From positions 52,697 through 116,696 of the forward strand of contig CAZOOP010000004.1 of the NCBI GenBank assembly GCA_964581465.1: 64,000 nt of DNA. Direction: 5' to 3'. The notes under the pieces were generated by a model. It did not search any database and was not told where the DNA came from. It saw nothing but the letters and a program-made list of their open reading frames with translations. The position numbers and the translations under genes were made by a program. How positions within the stretch are numbered: position 1 is the stretch's first letter; each line of letters begins with the position of its first letter. Source of the DNA: WJMB01 sp964581465. GTDB taxonomy: Bacteria; RBG-13-66-14. This document shows positions 24,216 through 33,416 of this stretch, piece after piece.

Positions 24216-24533
24216 CTTCGTATTAGTCTCGATGGGGGCGTCCGCCGATGATAATGAAGCCCGGAGACACCATCCGGGCTTGTCGAGCGACTTGTCAAAC
24301 ATGGTGTCGGCGGTATCGAAGAAGAGTCAGCTTCATCTGAGTTGTCCAGTATCGCTTGTTCATCATGTGCGGTACCGGTTTCTCGTCGGTCCGCCTTTGG
24401 CTGATCACAGTTGAGGTTCGGGTCCGGATCAACGTACATGTAAGACTGATCAGCCGCCTGTTTATGCGAGTTGGCCTTCTCGACTCCGATTCGCGATGTT
24501 CCAGGCGACGCAAATCGCTCCTCGCATAACGAA

Positions 24534-24556
24534 AGCCTCCCCCAGCCGGGGGAGGC
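24534..24556 (-). terminator. Terminator of etfA
   Basis: GCCTCCCCC and GGGGGAGGC form a near-perfect stem. On the minus strand it is followed by TTTCGTT, about 40 bp after the etfA stop. Confidence 0.65.
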
Positions 24557-24592
24557 TATTGTATTGAAATCGAGAGGGCTGCTACTCCGGGG

Positions 24593-25771
24593 TCACTTGA
24601 GCATCCTGGTCAGCTCGGGGACCACCTCGTGCAGGTCGCCGACGATGCCGAAGTGGGCGTAGTCGAAGATCGGCGCGTTGCGGTCTTTGTTGATGGCCAC
24701 GATGTACTCCGAGGTCTTCATCCCGGCCAGGTGCTGGATAGCGCCGGAGATGCCGCAGGCCACGTAGAGCCGGGGGCGCACTGTGCGGCCGGTCTGGCCC
24801 ACCTGGTGGGGGTAGGGCATCCAGCCGGCGTCGACGGCGGCGCGGCTGGCGCCGACGGCTCCGCCGAGGGCCGCGGCCAGATCGTAGATCTTCTGGAAGT
24901 TCTCGGGCTTGCCCACCCCGCGACCGCCGGAGACGATGATCCGGGCCTCGGCGATGTTGAAGCCGGCCTTGGCGGGGATGAACTCGCGCAGCACCGCCAG
25001 CAGGTCGCTCTCGGCCAGCTCGATCTTCTCTTCGATGACCCTGCCCTCGTGGCCCGGGGCCGGGCGGACGGGGAAGACCTTGGGGCGCACGGTGGCCATC
25101 TGGGGGCGGTGGTTGGGGGTGATGATGGTGGCCATGATGTTGCCGCCGAAGGCGGGCCGGGTCTGCTGCAAGCGCCGGTTCTCGGCGTCGATTGCCAGAC
25201 CGGTGCAGTCGGCGGTCAGGCCCGTGCCCAGGCGGGTGGCCAGGGCGCCGGCCCAGTCGCGGCCGTTGTTGGTGGCCCCGAAGAGGACGATCTCGGGCTT
25301 GTACTTCTCGATGACCGCGGCGGCGGCCTTGACGTAGCCGTCGGTATTGTAGCGCTTGAGCAGGGGGTGGCGGCCCAGGTGGACCACGTCGGCGCCGTGG
25401 GCGATCAGCTCGTCGGTGAGACCGGCGACGTCGTCGCCCAGCAGCAGGGCCGAGAGGGGCACGTCGAGTTCATCGGCCAGCAGACGGCCCTCGCCCAACA
25501 GCTCCAGGCTGACGTGGGCCACGCCGTCGTCGTGGGTCTCGACGGCCACCCAGACGCCGCGGTAGGCGTCCAGGTCCACGCCGCCCGTCGTCTCAGGCCG
25601 ATCAAGGACGATGGCGTCCACCGGGCATTCGTCGACGCAGGCGCCGCAGTCCGTGCAGCGCTCGTTGACCCGGGCGATTTTGTCGATCATCTTCAGGGCG
25701 CCGAAGGGGCAGACCTTGACGCACTTGGCGCAACCGATGCAGAGCTTGTCTTCGATACGTAGGTGGGCCAC
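24593..25771 (-). CDS. etfA: Electron transfer flavoprotein alpha subunit with ferredoxin domain
   Basis: EtfA binds FAD and passes electrons between dehydrogenases and the quinone pool or ferredoxin. The 392-residue protein carries an extra N-terminal two-cluster ferredoxin domain (Cys 11, 14, 17, 21 and 39, 42, 45, 49) before the EtfA N-domain. The C-terminal FAD site is intact ([38 protein letters not shown]). The ferredoxin fusion is typical of anaerobe EtfA proteins, including bifurcating ones. GTG 25771 follows ACGGAGG. Its partner etfB is separated from it by a glycosyltransferase gene. Confidence 0.92.
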   Translation of the reverse strand: MAHLRIEDKLCIGCAKCVKVCPFGALKMIDKIARVNERCTDCGACVDECPVDAIVLDRPETTGGVDLDAYRGVWVAVETHDDGVAHVSLELLGEGRLLADELDVPLSALLLGDDVAGLTDELIAHGADVVHLGRHPLLKRYNTDGYVKAAAAVIEKYKPEIVLFGATNNGRDWAGALATRLGTGLTADCTGLAIDAENRRLQQTRPAFGGNIMATIITPNHRPQMATVRPKVFPVRPAPGHEGRVIEEKIELAESDLLAVLREFIPAKAGFNIAEARIIVSGGRGVGKPENFQKIYDLAAALGGAVGASRAAVDAGWMPYPHQVGQTGRTVRPRLYVACGISGAIQHLAGMKTSEYIVAINKDRNAPIFDYAHFGIVGDLHEVVPELTRMLK

Positions 25772-26113
25772 TAGCCGACCTCCGTGGGGTTTGTCGAGGG
25801 ATTCCGGTGTTGGAATGGGTTTGTTAAAGGGGCCAGGATCACCCGAAACGCCCCCTCGCTCAGAGCTGGGGCGAAAGGCTAGTATCCCGGTGTTATCATC
25901 GGTTATTCGGGACGCTTTGCTTTACTCGTTCGATGTCATCGCAGCGACGCCGTCGGGAAATGGTTGAACATGGTTCGCTCGGGACGCCGACGCCGTCCGT
26001 CCTTGCGGCTTGCTTGTCGTATGCTTGAGGGCTCCTTGACCGCCTGACCAGCGATCAGCATCTCTTTGAATAGATGATCCCGTCGCTTGGCTAACCTTCT
26101 GTGGGTTGTTCGG
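25772..26113. other. Gap between GT-C gene and etfA
   Basis: The 340 bp between the glycosyltransferase stop and the etfA start show no coding frame. There is no clear terminator or strong promoter, so it is unclear whether etfA is transcribed from here or by read-through. Confidence 0.35.
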
Positions 26114-27772
26114 TTAGTCGCGGAGCAAGAGCGGGGGTGTCCTGGGGGCCGTCTCGGCCACCCGGGGCGAGGCCATGAGGTGAAAGTAGCGGCCGCCGCT
26201 CTGCAGGATGTGTGAAGCCGGACGCCACTGCGCCGTGGCCAGGTGACGGTAGTCGGTAAAGCGTGGATCCCGGCTGACCTCTTCGGTTATTCCCTGAAAG
26301 GGCGCGTCGTGGCTCAGCTCGGGTCCGGCGGTTATCAGGATGACGAAATCCAGCTCGCGTCGCCAGACGTACTCCAGATCAGCGGGGTGGACCGACCGGT
26401 AGGCGTTGCATTTGGGCTGATCATGGGCGTCGACGGTGGGGATATCCGCATAATAGGGCACCACGCCCATATCCGGGGTCAGCAGCCAGGAATCCTCCCG
26501 GCTCAGCTCGTTGATCAGCTCACCCAGTTGGCGCGCCGGCGAGTGCGGTTCAGCGTAGTGCTGGATGATGTAGGGTCGCCAGCCGTGGTAGCCGCTGAAG
26601 AGAGCCAGTCCGAGCAGTAGCAGAACGGCGGGTCGGGAAACGGTCCGCGTGGTCGAGACGGATTGCCCATCTTTCTTTCGATGCTTTTCGCTGTCGCTGA
26701 AGAGCAGGAGTAACGTCGCCGCCAGAGCCGTCACCGCGGCGGGCAACCACAATCTGTGCACACCCAGGGGATCGCCGTTGAGAGTGAACTCGGCCAGGCG
26801 CAATAGGGCCAGACCGCCGAAGAGCCAGGCGAGGGCGACGCGGGGTCGCGGGGGCTTCTTCGCGGTGGGGGCGCTTTCTGTTTTGGCGGACCAGCGGATC
26901 AGCAGCGCGAACAAGCCCAAGTAGAGGGCGAGCAGCCCGGGTGTGCGGACGAACTCGCCGCCCAGTCGCTCCAGCATCACCCGCCAGAACCAGGGCTCCG
27001 CGAGCCGTCCGAAGTCGAGGATCTTGACTCCGGCGCTGGTGGGCAGGGGCGAGCCGTAGAGCGCCCAGACGAGGACGAAGATCGCCGTTCCGGGCAGCAA
27101 CCCCAGCGCCAGACGACTGAAACGAGCACTGACGGCTGCGCGCCTTCTAACGGTCACCAGCGCTGTCAGGGCCAGGACGAAGAGCACCTCGATGAAGGCG
27201 TCGGGCCGGGTGAGCAGGTGCAAGCCGGCGATCAGCCCCAGATACAGCGTCGCCCGGGTTTGGGCGACGCTGTCACCGTCGGGTTCCAGGTAGGCGACGG
27301 CCCAGCGCAGCAGCCAGAGCAGGCTGAACACACAGAGCAGAGTCTCCAAGGCGTTGAGGGCGCCCAGGATCAGCGGAGCAAAGAGCAAACTCACACCGGC
27401 CGCGGCGATCGTCTTCCAGCGGGGGAGCCCGCATAGGAATCGACGCAACAGGGCGGCCAACTGGGCGATGACGCCGCCCAGCAGCAGCATTCCCAGGATC
27501 TTGGCCCACCAGAGAGGATCGACGCCCAACCAGAAGGCTGGTGTGATCAGCGCCAACCAGAGATGGCTGGCCCAGGAGTTGGTGCTTAGTTCCTCTCCCG
27601 GGGTCATGTCGGGGAGCTCGCCCCGGGAGAGCTGACGGGCGCCGTTCAGATAGATATACGCATCGTCGTAGGCGTAATCGCCCAGATCGACGACGACGAT
27701 AACGGCGCCGACGAGCTCGAGAATGATCAGCAGAATCCAGAACGGCAGGCTGAAGCGTCTCTTAATGGTCAC
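26114..27772 (-). CDS. GT-C-type membrane glycosyltransferase-like protein
   Basis: The 552-residue product has about ten membrane helices in its first 400 residues. The first periplasmic loop holds YAYDDAYIYLNGARQLSRGE, with the Asp-Asp pair found in lipid-phosphate-sugar dependent GT-C enzymes, then STNSWASHLWLALI. The soluble C-terminal part includes PDMGVVPYYAD. It probably moves a sugar from a polyprenyl carrier onto an envelope acceptor. GTG 27772 with TGGAG at a spacing of 7 is chosen. The frame remains open far upstream across etfB, but that extension is an Arg- and Pro-rich shadow. Confidence 0.75.
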   Translation of the reverse strand: MTIKRRFSLPFWILLIILELVGAVIVVVDLGDYAYDDAYIYLNGARQLSRGELPDMTPGEELSTNSWASHLWLALITPAFWLGVDPLWWAKILGMLLLGGVIAQLAALLRRFLCGLPRWKTIAAAGVSLLFAPLILGALNALETLLCVFSLLWLLRWAVAYLEPDGDSVAQTRATLYLGLIAGLHLLTRPDAFIEVLFVLALTALVTVRRRAAVSARFSRLALGLLPGTAIFVLVWALYGSPLPTSAGVKILDFGRLAEPWFWRVMLERLGGEFVRTPGLLALYLGLFALLIRWSAKTESAPTAKKPPRPRVALAWLFGGLALLRLAEFTLNGDPLGVHRLWLPAAVTALAATLLLLFSDSEKHRKKDGQSVSTTRTVSRPAVLLLLGLALFSGYHGWRPYIIQHYAEPHSPARQLGELINELSREDSWLLTPDMGVVPYYADIPTVDAHDQPKCNAYRSVHPADLEYVWRRELDFVILITAGPELSHDAPFQGITEEVSRDPRFTDYRHLATAQWRPASHILQSGGRYFHLMASPRVAETAPRTPPLLLRD

Positions 27773-27801
27773 TGTCGCTCCAGGCGCACTGATAACGAAC
27801 C

Positions 27802-28599
27802 CTAGGCCTCGAGCACCCGGTTGTCCTCGATCCATTTGGTCAGCAGCGCGGCGGCCTGGTGGGCGGCGGCTTCGGTCAACTCGCCCTCGATGCGTTGGCT
27901 GGAGGGATTGAAGACCTTGACCACTTGGGTGGGCGAGCCGGCCAGGCCGACCTGCTCCTCTTCGACCTCGAGGTCGTCGAAGCCCCAGACGGGGCTCTCG
28001 GTTTGACGGGCGCGGCGCAGACCGCGCAGGCTGGGCAGGCGGGGCTCGTTGAGGTCCTTGACGACGCTGATGACCACGGGCAGCTTGGCGTCGATGACCT
28101 CGCGGCCGTCCTCGAGCAGGCGGACGACCTCGACGGTCTCGCCGGTGGGATCGCCCAGCTCGTAGGCGTAGGTGATCTGGCTCCAGCCCAGGCGTCGGGC
28201 GATGCCCGGGCCGACCTGGCCGGTGTCGCCGTCGATGGCCTGCTTGCCGGTGAAGATGATCGAGGGGGTCGGCTCCAGCTTGGCGGCGGCGGTGGCCAAG
28301 ACGAAGCTGGTGGCCAGGGTGTCGGCTCCGGCGAAGGCGCGATCGGAAAGCAGCAGCACGTCGTCGACGCCCATGGCGACGGCGTCGCGCAGGATCTCCT
28401 CGGCCTGGGGCGGACCCATGGTCACGGCGGTGACCTTGCCGCCGTGGCGGTCGCGCAGCTCCAAGGCGGCCTCGAGGGCGTAGAGGTCGAAAGGGTTGGT
28501 GGTGCTGGGGATCCCCTCGCGGATCAGCGTTCCGCGTTCCGGATCGATCTTGACGTTGGTGATGTCGGGCACCTGTTTGATACAGACGACGTAGTGCAT
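27802..28599 (-). CDS. etfB: Electron transfer flavoprotein beta subunit
   Basis: EtfB pairs with EtfA and carries AMP or a second FAD. The 265-residue sequence has the family start MHYVVCIKQVPDI, the signature around TGKQAIDGDTGQVGPGIA, and VISVVKDLNEPRLPSLRGLR, which is typical of the group containing bifurcating enzymes. The C-terminal arm that wraps EtfA is present. It is driven by a very good promoter at 28668-28696. etfA follows only after an intervening 1.66 kb glycosyltransferase gene, although all three share the strand. Confidence 0.93.
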   Translation of the reverse strand: MHYVVCIKQVPDITNVKIDPERGTLIREGIPSTTNPFDLYALEAALELRDRHGGKVTAVTMGPPQAEEILRDAVAMGVDDVLLLSDRAFAGADTLATSFVLATAAAKLEPTPSIIFTGKQAIDGDTGQVGPGIARRLGWSQITYAYELGDPTGETVEVVRLLEDGREVIDAKLPVVISVVKDLNEPRLPSLRGLRRARQTESPVWGFDDLEVEEEQVGLAGSPTQVVKVFNPSSQRIEGELTEAAAHQAAALLTKWIEDNRVLEA

Positions 28600-28667
28600 G
28601 GTGGTTCCGCGGTTGTCGGGGTCGGCCCCAAAGGTTGGGATTGGATGACCAACACAGAATCGGCGGG

Positions 28668-28696
28668 ATTATATCAGCGGCGTAAAGGGGGGTCAA
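28668..28696 (-). promoter_or_regulatory. Sigma70 promoter of etfB
   Basis: On the minus strand TTGACC (complement of 28691-28696) is followed after exactly 17 bp by TATAAT (complement of 28668-28673). The start codon is about 70 bp downstream. Confidence 0.75.
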
Positions 28697-28714
28697 GGGA
28701 GGCCGCCGGGCGGT

Positions 28715-28731
28715 GATGGCACACTTCTTGC
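28715..28731. repeat. Degenerate half of the nested inverted-repeat element
   Basis: GATGGCACACTTCTTGC matches the left inner arm of copy 2 at 15 of 17 positions. No right arm is present at the expected distance, so this is a broken copy or chance. Confidence 0.35.
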
Positions 28732-28879
28732 ACTGGATTGGTGCGTGATGCGCATCGGCGGCTACTGCGGGCCGGGGGGCGTCAAGGGCGCACCCCGGTG
28801 GACGGGTGGGGTTTTCTGATCGCTTCCCCGATGGGGCTTTTCGCCCCGTCGCAGGGTGCTTTACTCCCGGCGGTCCGCC

Positions 28880-28908
28880 TTGACCTGGCTTGAGCCGGGG
28901 CTTATAAT
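28880..28908 (+). promoter_or_regulatory. Sigma70 promoter of the wza-wzc-RiPP operon
   Basis: TTGACC (28880-28885), 17 bp, TATAAT (28903-28908). The boxes are the same as those of the divergent etfB promoter. The transcript would begin near 28915 and have a leader of about 100 nt before wza. A hairpin (CGATGGGGC to GCCCCGTCG) lies upstream of the promoter. Confidence 0.75.
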
Positions 28909-29016
28909 TCCAGGCGTCGGGTGGGGTTTTTAACCCACTCTCTAAATGAAGCCCGCCGATTCCACTATCCCGTTCGAGTCCAACGGATCAAGCTCCTAGA
29001 CGGGAGCCCTAACTCG

Positions 29017-29751
29017 ATGTCCACTTGGTTCCGCACAGCCGTGATCGTTTGTCTACTCGGCGTCTCGTCAACCTCCGTGGTTGGGAGCGAGGTTCTAGAG
29101 ACCCTGGAGTACGAGGGTCACCTGGTCGAGATCATCGCCGATCCAATGGACGACGGCTCCTACCTCGAGGAGACCCGCTACCGGATCGGTCCCGACGACC
29201 TGTTGCGCGTCACCGTGCCCGGCGACGTGGCTCTTTCGGGCAACTACTACGTCGATCCCGAGGGCTATCTCAATCTGCCCTACCTGGATGATTTCCGGGC
29301 GGCCGGCCTGACCGTCCGCGAGATGCGCCGCGCCCTGATGGAGGCCTGGGAGCCCTATCTGGGTCGACTCTCCGTGGGCGTGGATGTCCTCGAGTACAAT
29401 AGCTGCCGGGTTTACGTCCTGGGCGAGGTCGCCCGACCCGGATACTACCAGTACCGGGCGAGTATCTCCCTGCTGGAGGCCCTGGCCGAGGCCGGCGGGC
29501 TCAACGAGCACGCCGTCGACAGCGAGGTGGCCGTCGTACGCCTGCTGGCCGAGACTACCCGCCTGTACCTGGTGGACGTCGAAGGCATCCTGGAGCGCGG
29601 CGAGGCGCTGCGCGACATCCCCCTGGCCGCCGGTGACATCGTCTTCGTACCCCGAACCTTCATCGGCGATTGGAACCAGTTCCTCGCCGACATCAGCCCG
29701 ACACTGCGCATGGTCATCGAGGCCAACAACCTCTACCGCTTGACTTGGTAA
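29017..29751 (+). CDS. wza: Polysaccharide export protein, Wza family
   Basis: The 244-residue protein has a signal peptide (FRTAVIVCLLGVSSTSVVGS), the Poly_export domain (YRIGPDDLLRVTVPGD, YYVDPEGYLNLPYLDDF) and an SLBB domain (CRVYVLGEVARPGYYQY, SLLEALAEAGGLNEHAV). It forms the periplasmic and outer-membrane channel for exopolysaccharide. There is no lipobox Cys at the expected place, so the anchor may differ from E. coli Wza. ATG 29017 is preferred because the signal peptide starts there; the frame is open to 28921. It is the first gene of the operon and overlaps the next. Confidence 0.88.
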   Translation: MSTWFRTAVIVCLLGVSSTSVVGSEVLETLEYEGHLVEIIADPMDDGSYLEETRYRIGPDDLLRVTVPGDVALSGNYYVDPEGYLNLPYLDDFRAAGLTVREMRRALMEAWEPYLGRLSVGVDVLEYNSCRVYVLGEVARPGYYQYRASISLLEALAEAGGLNEHAVDSEVAVVRLLAETTRLYLVDVEGILERGEALRDIPLAAGDIVFVPRTFIGDWNQFLADISPTLRMVIEANNLYRLTW

Positions 29752-32141
29752 CCAACGACTCCAGCGATCAGCGCGATTTCGAGGTCCCCCGGACCTCCCA
29801 GGCGAATACCCCGCGTCTGGGCGACTACCTGATTATCCTGCGCAAGCGCAAGTGGATAATCATCTTTTCTCTCGTCTTCATCCTGGCGATCAGCGCCTAT
29901 CGGACCTTTAGCACCAAGCCCACCTACGTGGCGGCGTGCTCGCTGGTGCTCGAATCGCAGAATCAGAGCGCCAGCATCATGCCCGGGTACTACTCCTACA
30001 ATCCCTACCGCCTGGAGACCGAGCTGCAAATCATCTCCAGCCGCAGTATCTCCCTGGGCGTTGTCGAGTACCTGAATCTGGCCTTCGACGGTTCGAGTGA
30101 ATCACCCAACGCCGCCCGTTTCATCTCCCCCTTCGTCGAGTCGGGCTTTCCGGCGGGCACCTATCACGTCGTCGAGCAGGCTGACGGCTTTCGGGTGGAG
30201 CGGACCTCCGACGGCAAGCTTTTGGGGCTGGGCGATTACGGCGAGCCCTTCACCACCGACGACGGCTTGATGGGTTTCACCCTGGAGAACCGGCAGCCCG
30301 AACCGGGGAGGGTGTTGACCATCGAAACGAAGGACCCGATGGCGCTGGCCGAGGGAATCCGACGCTCGACGGAGGTGCGCCAGTCCTCGGAGGGGAACAC
30401 CTTCATCGTCAGTGTCTCCAGCAGCGATCCGGAGCACGCCGCCGAGCTGTGCAACGCCGTCGCCGAGGTTTACGTCAACGAGAACCTGCGCTGGAAGCAG
30501 GAGCGGGCTCGCAAGGCTCGGGAGTTCATCGGTGAGCAGATCGAGGTCGCCGAGCTCAAGCTGCGCAACACCGAGGAGCTGCTGCGCGAATACAAAGAGC
30601 GCACCGGGATCGTCACCTTCAGCGACGAGGCGCGCCAGTTGACGAGCCTTTCTCTGGAGACCGAGCGGGATCAATTGGACCTGGCCGGCAGCCTCGCCCG
30701 CCTCTACTCGATTCGCGACTCCGCCGTCTACCTCCTCGAGGGCGGCGAGCTGTCCGTCGAAGAACTTTCGCAATTGTGCAGTTGGGAGGGCTTCTCCCAG
30801 AATCCGCTGCTGATGAGCCTCAACCGGGAGGTCGGCGAACTAATCGTCGAGCGGCAGCGCCTGCTGGAGACCACCGGACCCCTCAATCCCCGGCTGGAAG
30901 AGATCGACAACCAGCTAGATCTGTTGAACGACGATCTGCGCGTTTATCTCTCCCAGGCGCAACGGATGGGCTATCTGCGCAGCCAGATAGAGGGTCTCGA
31001 GGCCCAGATGGGAACCGTCGATTCCCAGCGGGCCGATCTCGAGAGCCGGCTCAGCCGGTTGCCCAAGCAAGAGATGGAGCTGGCGCTGCGCCAGCGTAAA
31101 GCCGACGTGGCCAGCAAGATCCACTCACTGTTGCTGGAGAAGTACGAAGAAGCCCGGATCAATGAAAGCATGGAAACCGGCGATGTCCGCATCCTCGATC
31201 ACGCCCTGGTTCCCAACTATCCGGTCAGCCCCAACCACACCAGTGATCTGCTGATCGGCCTGGCCATCGGGCTGGTGGTGGGCATCGGCCTGGCCGTGGT
31301 CATCGAGCTCAACGATACGACTTTGAAGACCGTCGAGGAGGCCAACCGCACCCTGGGGATCAACTCCATCGGCGTGATCCCCCGCCCGGACACCGATGAG
31401 TTCCAGACCGACCGCTTCACCCCGATCCTCGTCAGGCATCCCCGGGCACCGGTGGCCGAAAGCTACCGCATCCTGCGAACCAACATCCAGTACTTCAGCG
31501 TCGACGACCAGCAGCAACTGATCACCGTAACCAGCCCCAGCAAGGGCGACGGCAAGACCACCATCAGCGTCAACCTGAGCATCGCCTTCGCCCAACAGGG
31601 CAAGAAGACGCTGCTGGTGGATACCGACCTGCGCAAGGCGCAGATTCACAAATACTTCGGCCTCCCCTCTACGCCGGGGATCACCGAGCTGATTATCGGC
31701 GACCGCGAGTTGGAGGAGACCATCCGGCCCAGCGAGGTCGAGGATCTCTACCTGCTTCCCGCCGGGCACCTGCCCCCCAACCCCTCGGAGCTGCTGGCCT
31801 CGCGCCGGGTGCGCGAGTTGATCGAGCGGATGCGCGGCGAGTTCGACCAGATAATCTTCGACACCTCGCCGGTGCTGGCCGTGACCGATCCGGCTATCCT
31901 GGGCACCCAGGCCGACGGCTGTATCCTGGTCTTCGAGAGCGAGAAGACGGAACTGGAGGCCGCCAAGGAGGCCATCAACCTGCTCAGCAAGTCGCGGACC
32001 CGCATCCTGGGCTACGTGCTGAACAAGGTTGACCTCAGCCGCACCTATAAAACACACCACTACTATTACTACTACTACCACCGAGACGAGGAAGATACCA
32101 CCAGGAAGACTCTGTGGCAGCGGTTGATCGGGAAGAAGTAG
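29745..32141 (+). CDS. wzc: Wzc-type chain-length regulator and BY-tyrosine kinase
   Basis: The roughly 798-residue protein has a Wzz domain with a first membrane helix (RKRKWIIIFSLVFILAISAY), a long coiled-coil periplasmic region, a second helix (LLIGLAIGLVVGIGLAVVI) and a cytoplasmic kinase domain. Walker A is SPSKGDGKTT (about residue 597), A' is LLVDTDLRKAQ, and B is QIIFDTSP. The end has HHYYYYYYH, the Tyr cluster that is autophosphorylated to control polymer length. The best start is TTG 29745, overlapping the wza stop. It has no good ribosome site, so translation is probably coupled to wza. Confidence 0.9.
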   Translation: MVTNDSSDQRDFEVPRTSQANTPRLGDYLIILRKRKWIIIFSLVFILAISAYRTFSTKPTYVAACSLVLESQNQSASIMPGYYSYNPYRLETELQIISSRSISLGVVEYLNLAFDGSSESPNAARFISPFVESGFPAGTYHVVEQADGFRVERTSDGKLLGLGDYGEPFTTDDGLMGFTLENRQPEPGRVLTIETKDPMALAEGIRRSTEVRQSSEGNTFIVSVSSSDPEHAAELCNAVAEVYVNENLRWKQERARKAREFIGEQIEVAELKLRNTEELLREYKERTGIVTFSDEARQLTSLSLETERDQLDLAGSLARLYSIRDSAVYLLEGGELSVEELSQLCSWEGFSQNPLLMSLNREVGELIVERQRLLETTGPLNPRLEEIDNQLDLLNDDLRVYLSQAQRMGYLRSQIEGLEAQMGTVDSQRADLESRLSRLPKQEMELALRQRKADVASKIHSLLLEKYEEARINESMETGDVRILDHALVPNYPVSPNHTSDLLIGLAIGLVVGIGLAVVIELNDTTLKTVEEANRTLGINSIGVIPRPDTDEFQTDRFTPILVRHPRAPVAESYRILRTNIQYFSVDDQQQLITVTSPSKGDGKTTISVNLSIAFAQQGKKTLLVDTDLRKAQIHKYFGLPSTPGITELIIGDRELEETIRPSEVEDLYLLPAGHLPPNPSELLASRRVRELIERMRGEFDQIIFDTSPVLAVTDPAILGTQADGCILVFESEKTELEAAKEAINLLSKSRTRILGYVLNKVDLSRTYKTHHYYYYYYHRDEEDTTRKTLWQRLIGKK

Positions 32142-33133
32142 CCCTCTTCGAGGCCTTGGCCGCCCCGGATCCGGAGCGGTTGACTGGGCTCTCCGGTGCG
32201 GCCGGATTCCCGTGGCTCTTGGAGCGGGAGCGCCTGGGACCCCTGGCCGCCTGGGTGGCGGACGGAAAAAAAGACGCGGGCTCGTCCGGGGTCACGGTAC
32301 CCGGCTATGCTGATAAGCGGCGCAGCAATATCGCCGATGAGCTAAAGGCCCAGCAGATTTGCGCCGAAATCGAAGCAGCCGACCCCGGTATCCAGCCTGT
32401 GGTGCTCAAGGGGCTGCACTTCGCCCGGAGCCTCTACCCGCCGGGCGCCCGGCCTTTCTGCGACATCGACCTCTTCCTGCCCCGGCGCCGGCTGCCGTGT
32501 TTGGCGGCATTGTTGAAGCGTCTGGGCTGGGAGCCGCTGGATGACCCCCGCACCTCCAAGCGTTTGTGGGCCAACTGGGTCCACCTAGCCTGGCGACGCG
32601 GTGGTAACCTGATCGAGGTCCATTTCGACCTGGTCCCGCCGGGACGCTACCGGGGCTGCGACGATCTCTGGTTGCGAAGGCGGCGTCTGGAACTCGACGG
32701 CGGCGGTATCTGGACGCCCGATCCCGAGGACGCCGCCCTGGTCGCCCTGACCCATCTGGCCAAGGAGCACCTCTTCCAGCCCCATCTGTTGTGGGTGATG
32801 GACATACACCGCATGGCGCCTGAAGTGGACTGGGACCTCGTCGCCGTTCGGGCGCGCCGCTGGGGTCTGGAGCGTCTGCCGGCTTTCATGACGGCCTACC
32901 TGCGCCGCTACCCCTCCCTGCGGCGGCGGCTTCCGCCGGGGCGCCCCCTGCCGCGAACACCGTTTTGGGAGTGGATGCTGGCCGCAGGAGCGAAGCTGGT
33001 TCAACCACGGGCGCGTCTGTTGGGCCTGCTGTTGACCGACGAACCCCGCCGTGCACCCTATATGCTACGCCGGGCGCTTTGCGGCCCTCTGCCCGGCATC
33101 TGCCTCGATTCCGACTCCGGAGGCCTCGATTGA
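32114..33133 (+). CDS. Nucleotidyltransferase-fold protein (NTP_transf_5 type)
   Basis: The 339-residue product has the motif LKGLHFARSLYPPG then RPFCDIDLFLPRRRL, with the two Asp of the nucleotidyltransferase fold. This matches the uncharacterised family found beside PqqD proteins in lasso-peptide and other RiPP clusters and in exopolysaccharide loci. GTG 32114 lies within the last codons of wzc behind AGGAAG. The stop overlaps the TTG of the PqqD gene. A role in tailoring the encoded peptide or a sugar is inferred from context only. Confidence 0.78.
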   Translation: MAAVDREEVALFEALAAPDPERLTGLSGAAGFPWLLERERLGPLAAWVADGKKDAGSSGVTVPGYADKRRSNIADELKAQQICAEIEAADPGIQPVVLKGLHFARSLYPPGARPFCDIDLFLPRRRLPCLAALLKRLGWEPLDDPRTSKRLWANWVHLAWRRGGNLIEVHFDLVPPGRYRGCDDLWLRRRRLELDGGGIWTPDPEDAALVALTHLAKEHLFQPHLLWVMDIHRMAPEVDWDLVAVRARRWGLERLPAFMTAYLRRYPSLRRRLPPGRPLPRTPFWEWMLAAGAKLVQPRARLLGLLLTDEPRRAPYMLRRALCGPLPGICLDSDSGGLD

Positions 33134-33414
33134 CCAGCGAGATCGACCTGACAACCCGGGTGCGTCGTTACAGCGATCTACCCTGGCGCCGCATCGAGAA
33201 CGAGATCTTCATCATCACCCCCGACGACGGCGGCCTGCACAATCTCAACGAGGTCGGCGCCCGGGTCTGGGAGCTCCTCGACGGCTCCCGCGACGTCGCC
33301 GGGATTGTGGATCAGCTCCTCGGGGAGTACGAGGTCGAGCGCGAACGCCTGGCCGCCGATATCCTCGGATTGCTTGCGAAAATGCGTCGCGCCGATCTGA
33401 TTGAGGTCCTCTAG
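33130..33414 (+). CDS. PqqD-family peptide-binding protein (RRE)
   Basis: The 94-residue protein matches PqqD: ENEIFIITPDDGGLHNLNEVGARVWELLDGSRDVAGIVDQLL, with the winged-helix layout of RiPP recognition elements that hold a leader peptide for the modifying enzyme. The start is TTG 33130 inside the previous stop (TTGA). The radical SAM gene starts 2 bp after its stop. The pair PqqD and radical SAM/SPASM enzyme is the hallmark of several RiPP pathways. Confidence 0.88.
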   Translation: MTSEIDLTTRVRRYSDLPWRRIENEIFIITPDDGGLHNLNEVGARVWELLDGSRDVAGIVDQLLGEYEVERERLAADILGLLAKMRRADLIEVL

Positions 33415-33416
33415 GG

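Noticed and set aside
27773..28696. Upstream extension of the GT-C glycosyltransferase frame
   Set aside because: The extension lies across etfB in another phase and reads as an Arg/Pro/His-rich shadow. The GTG at 27772 has a ribosome site and starts just before the first membrane helix.
28828..28852. Stable hairpin before the exopolysaccharide promoter, considered as a terminator
   Set aside because: There is no T-tract on either side and no gene ends there on the + strand.
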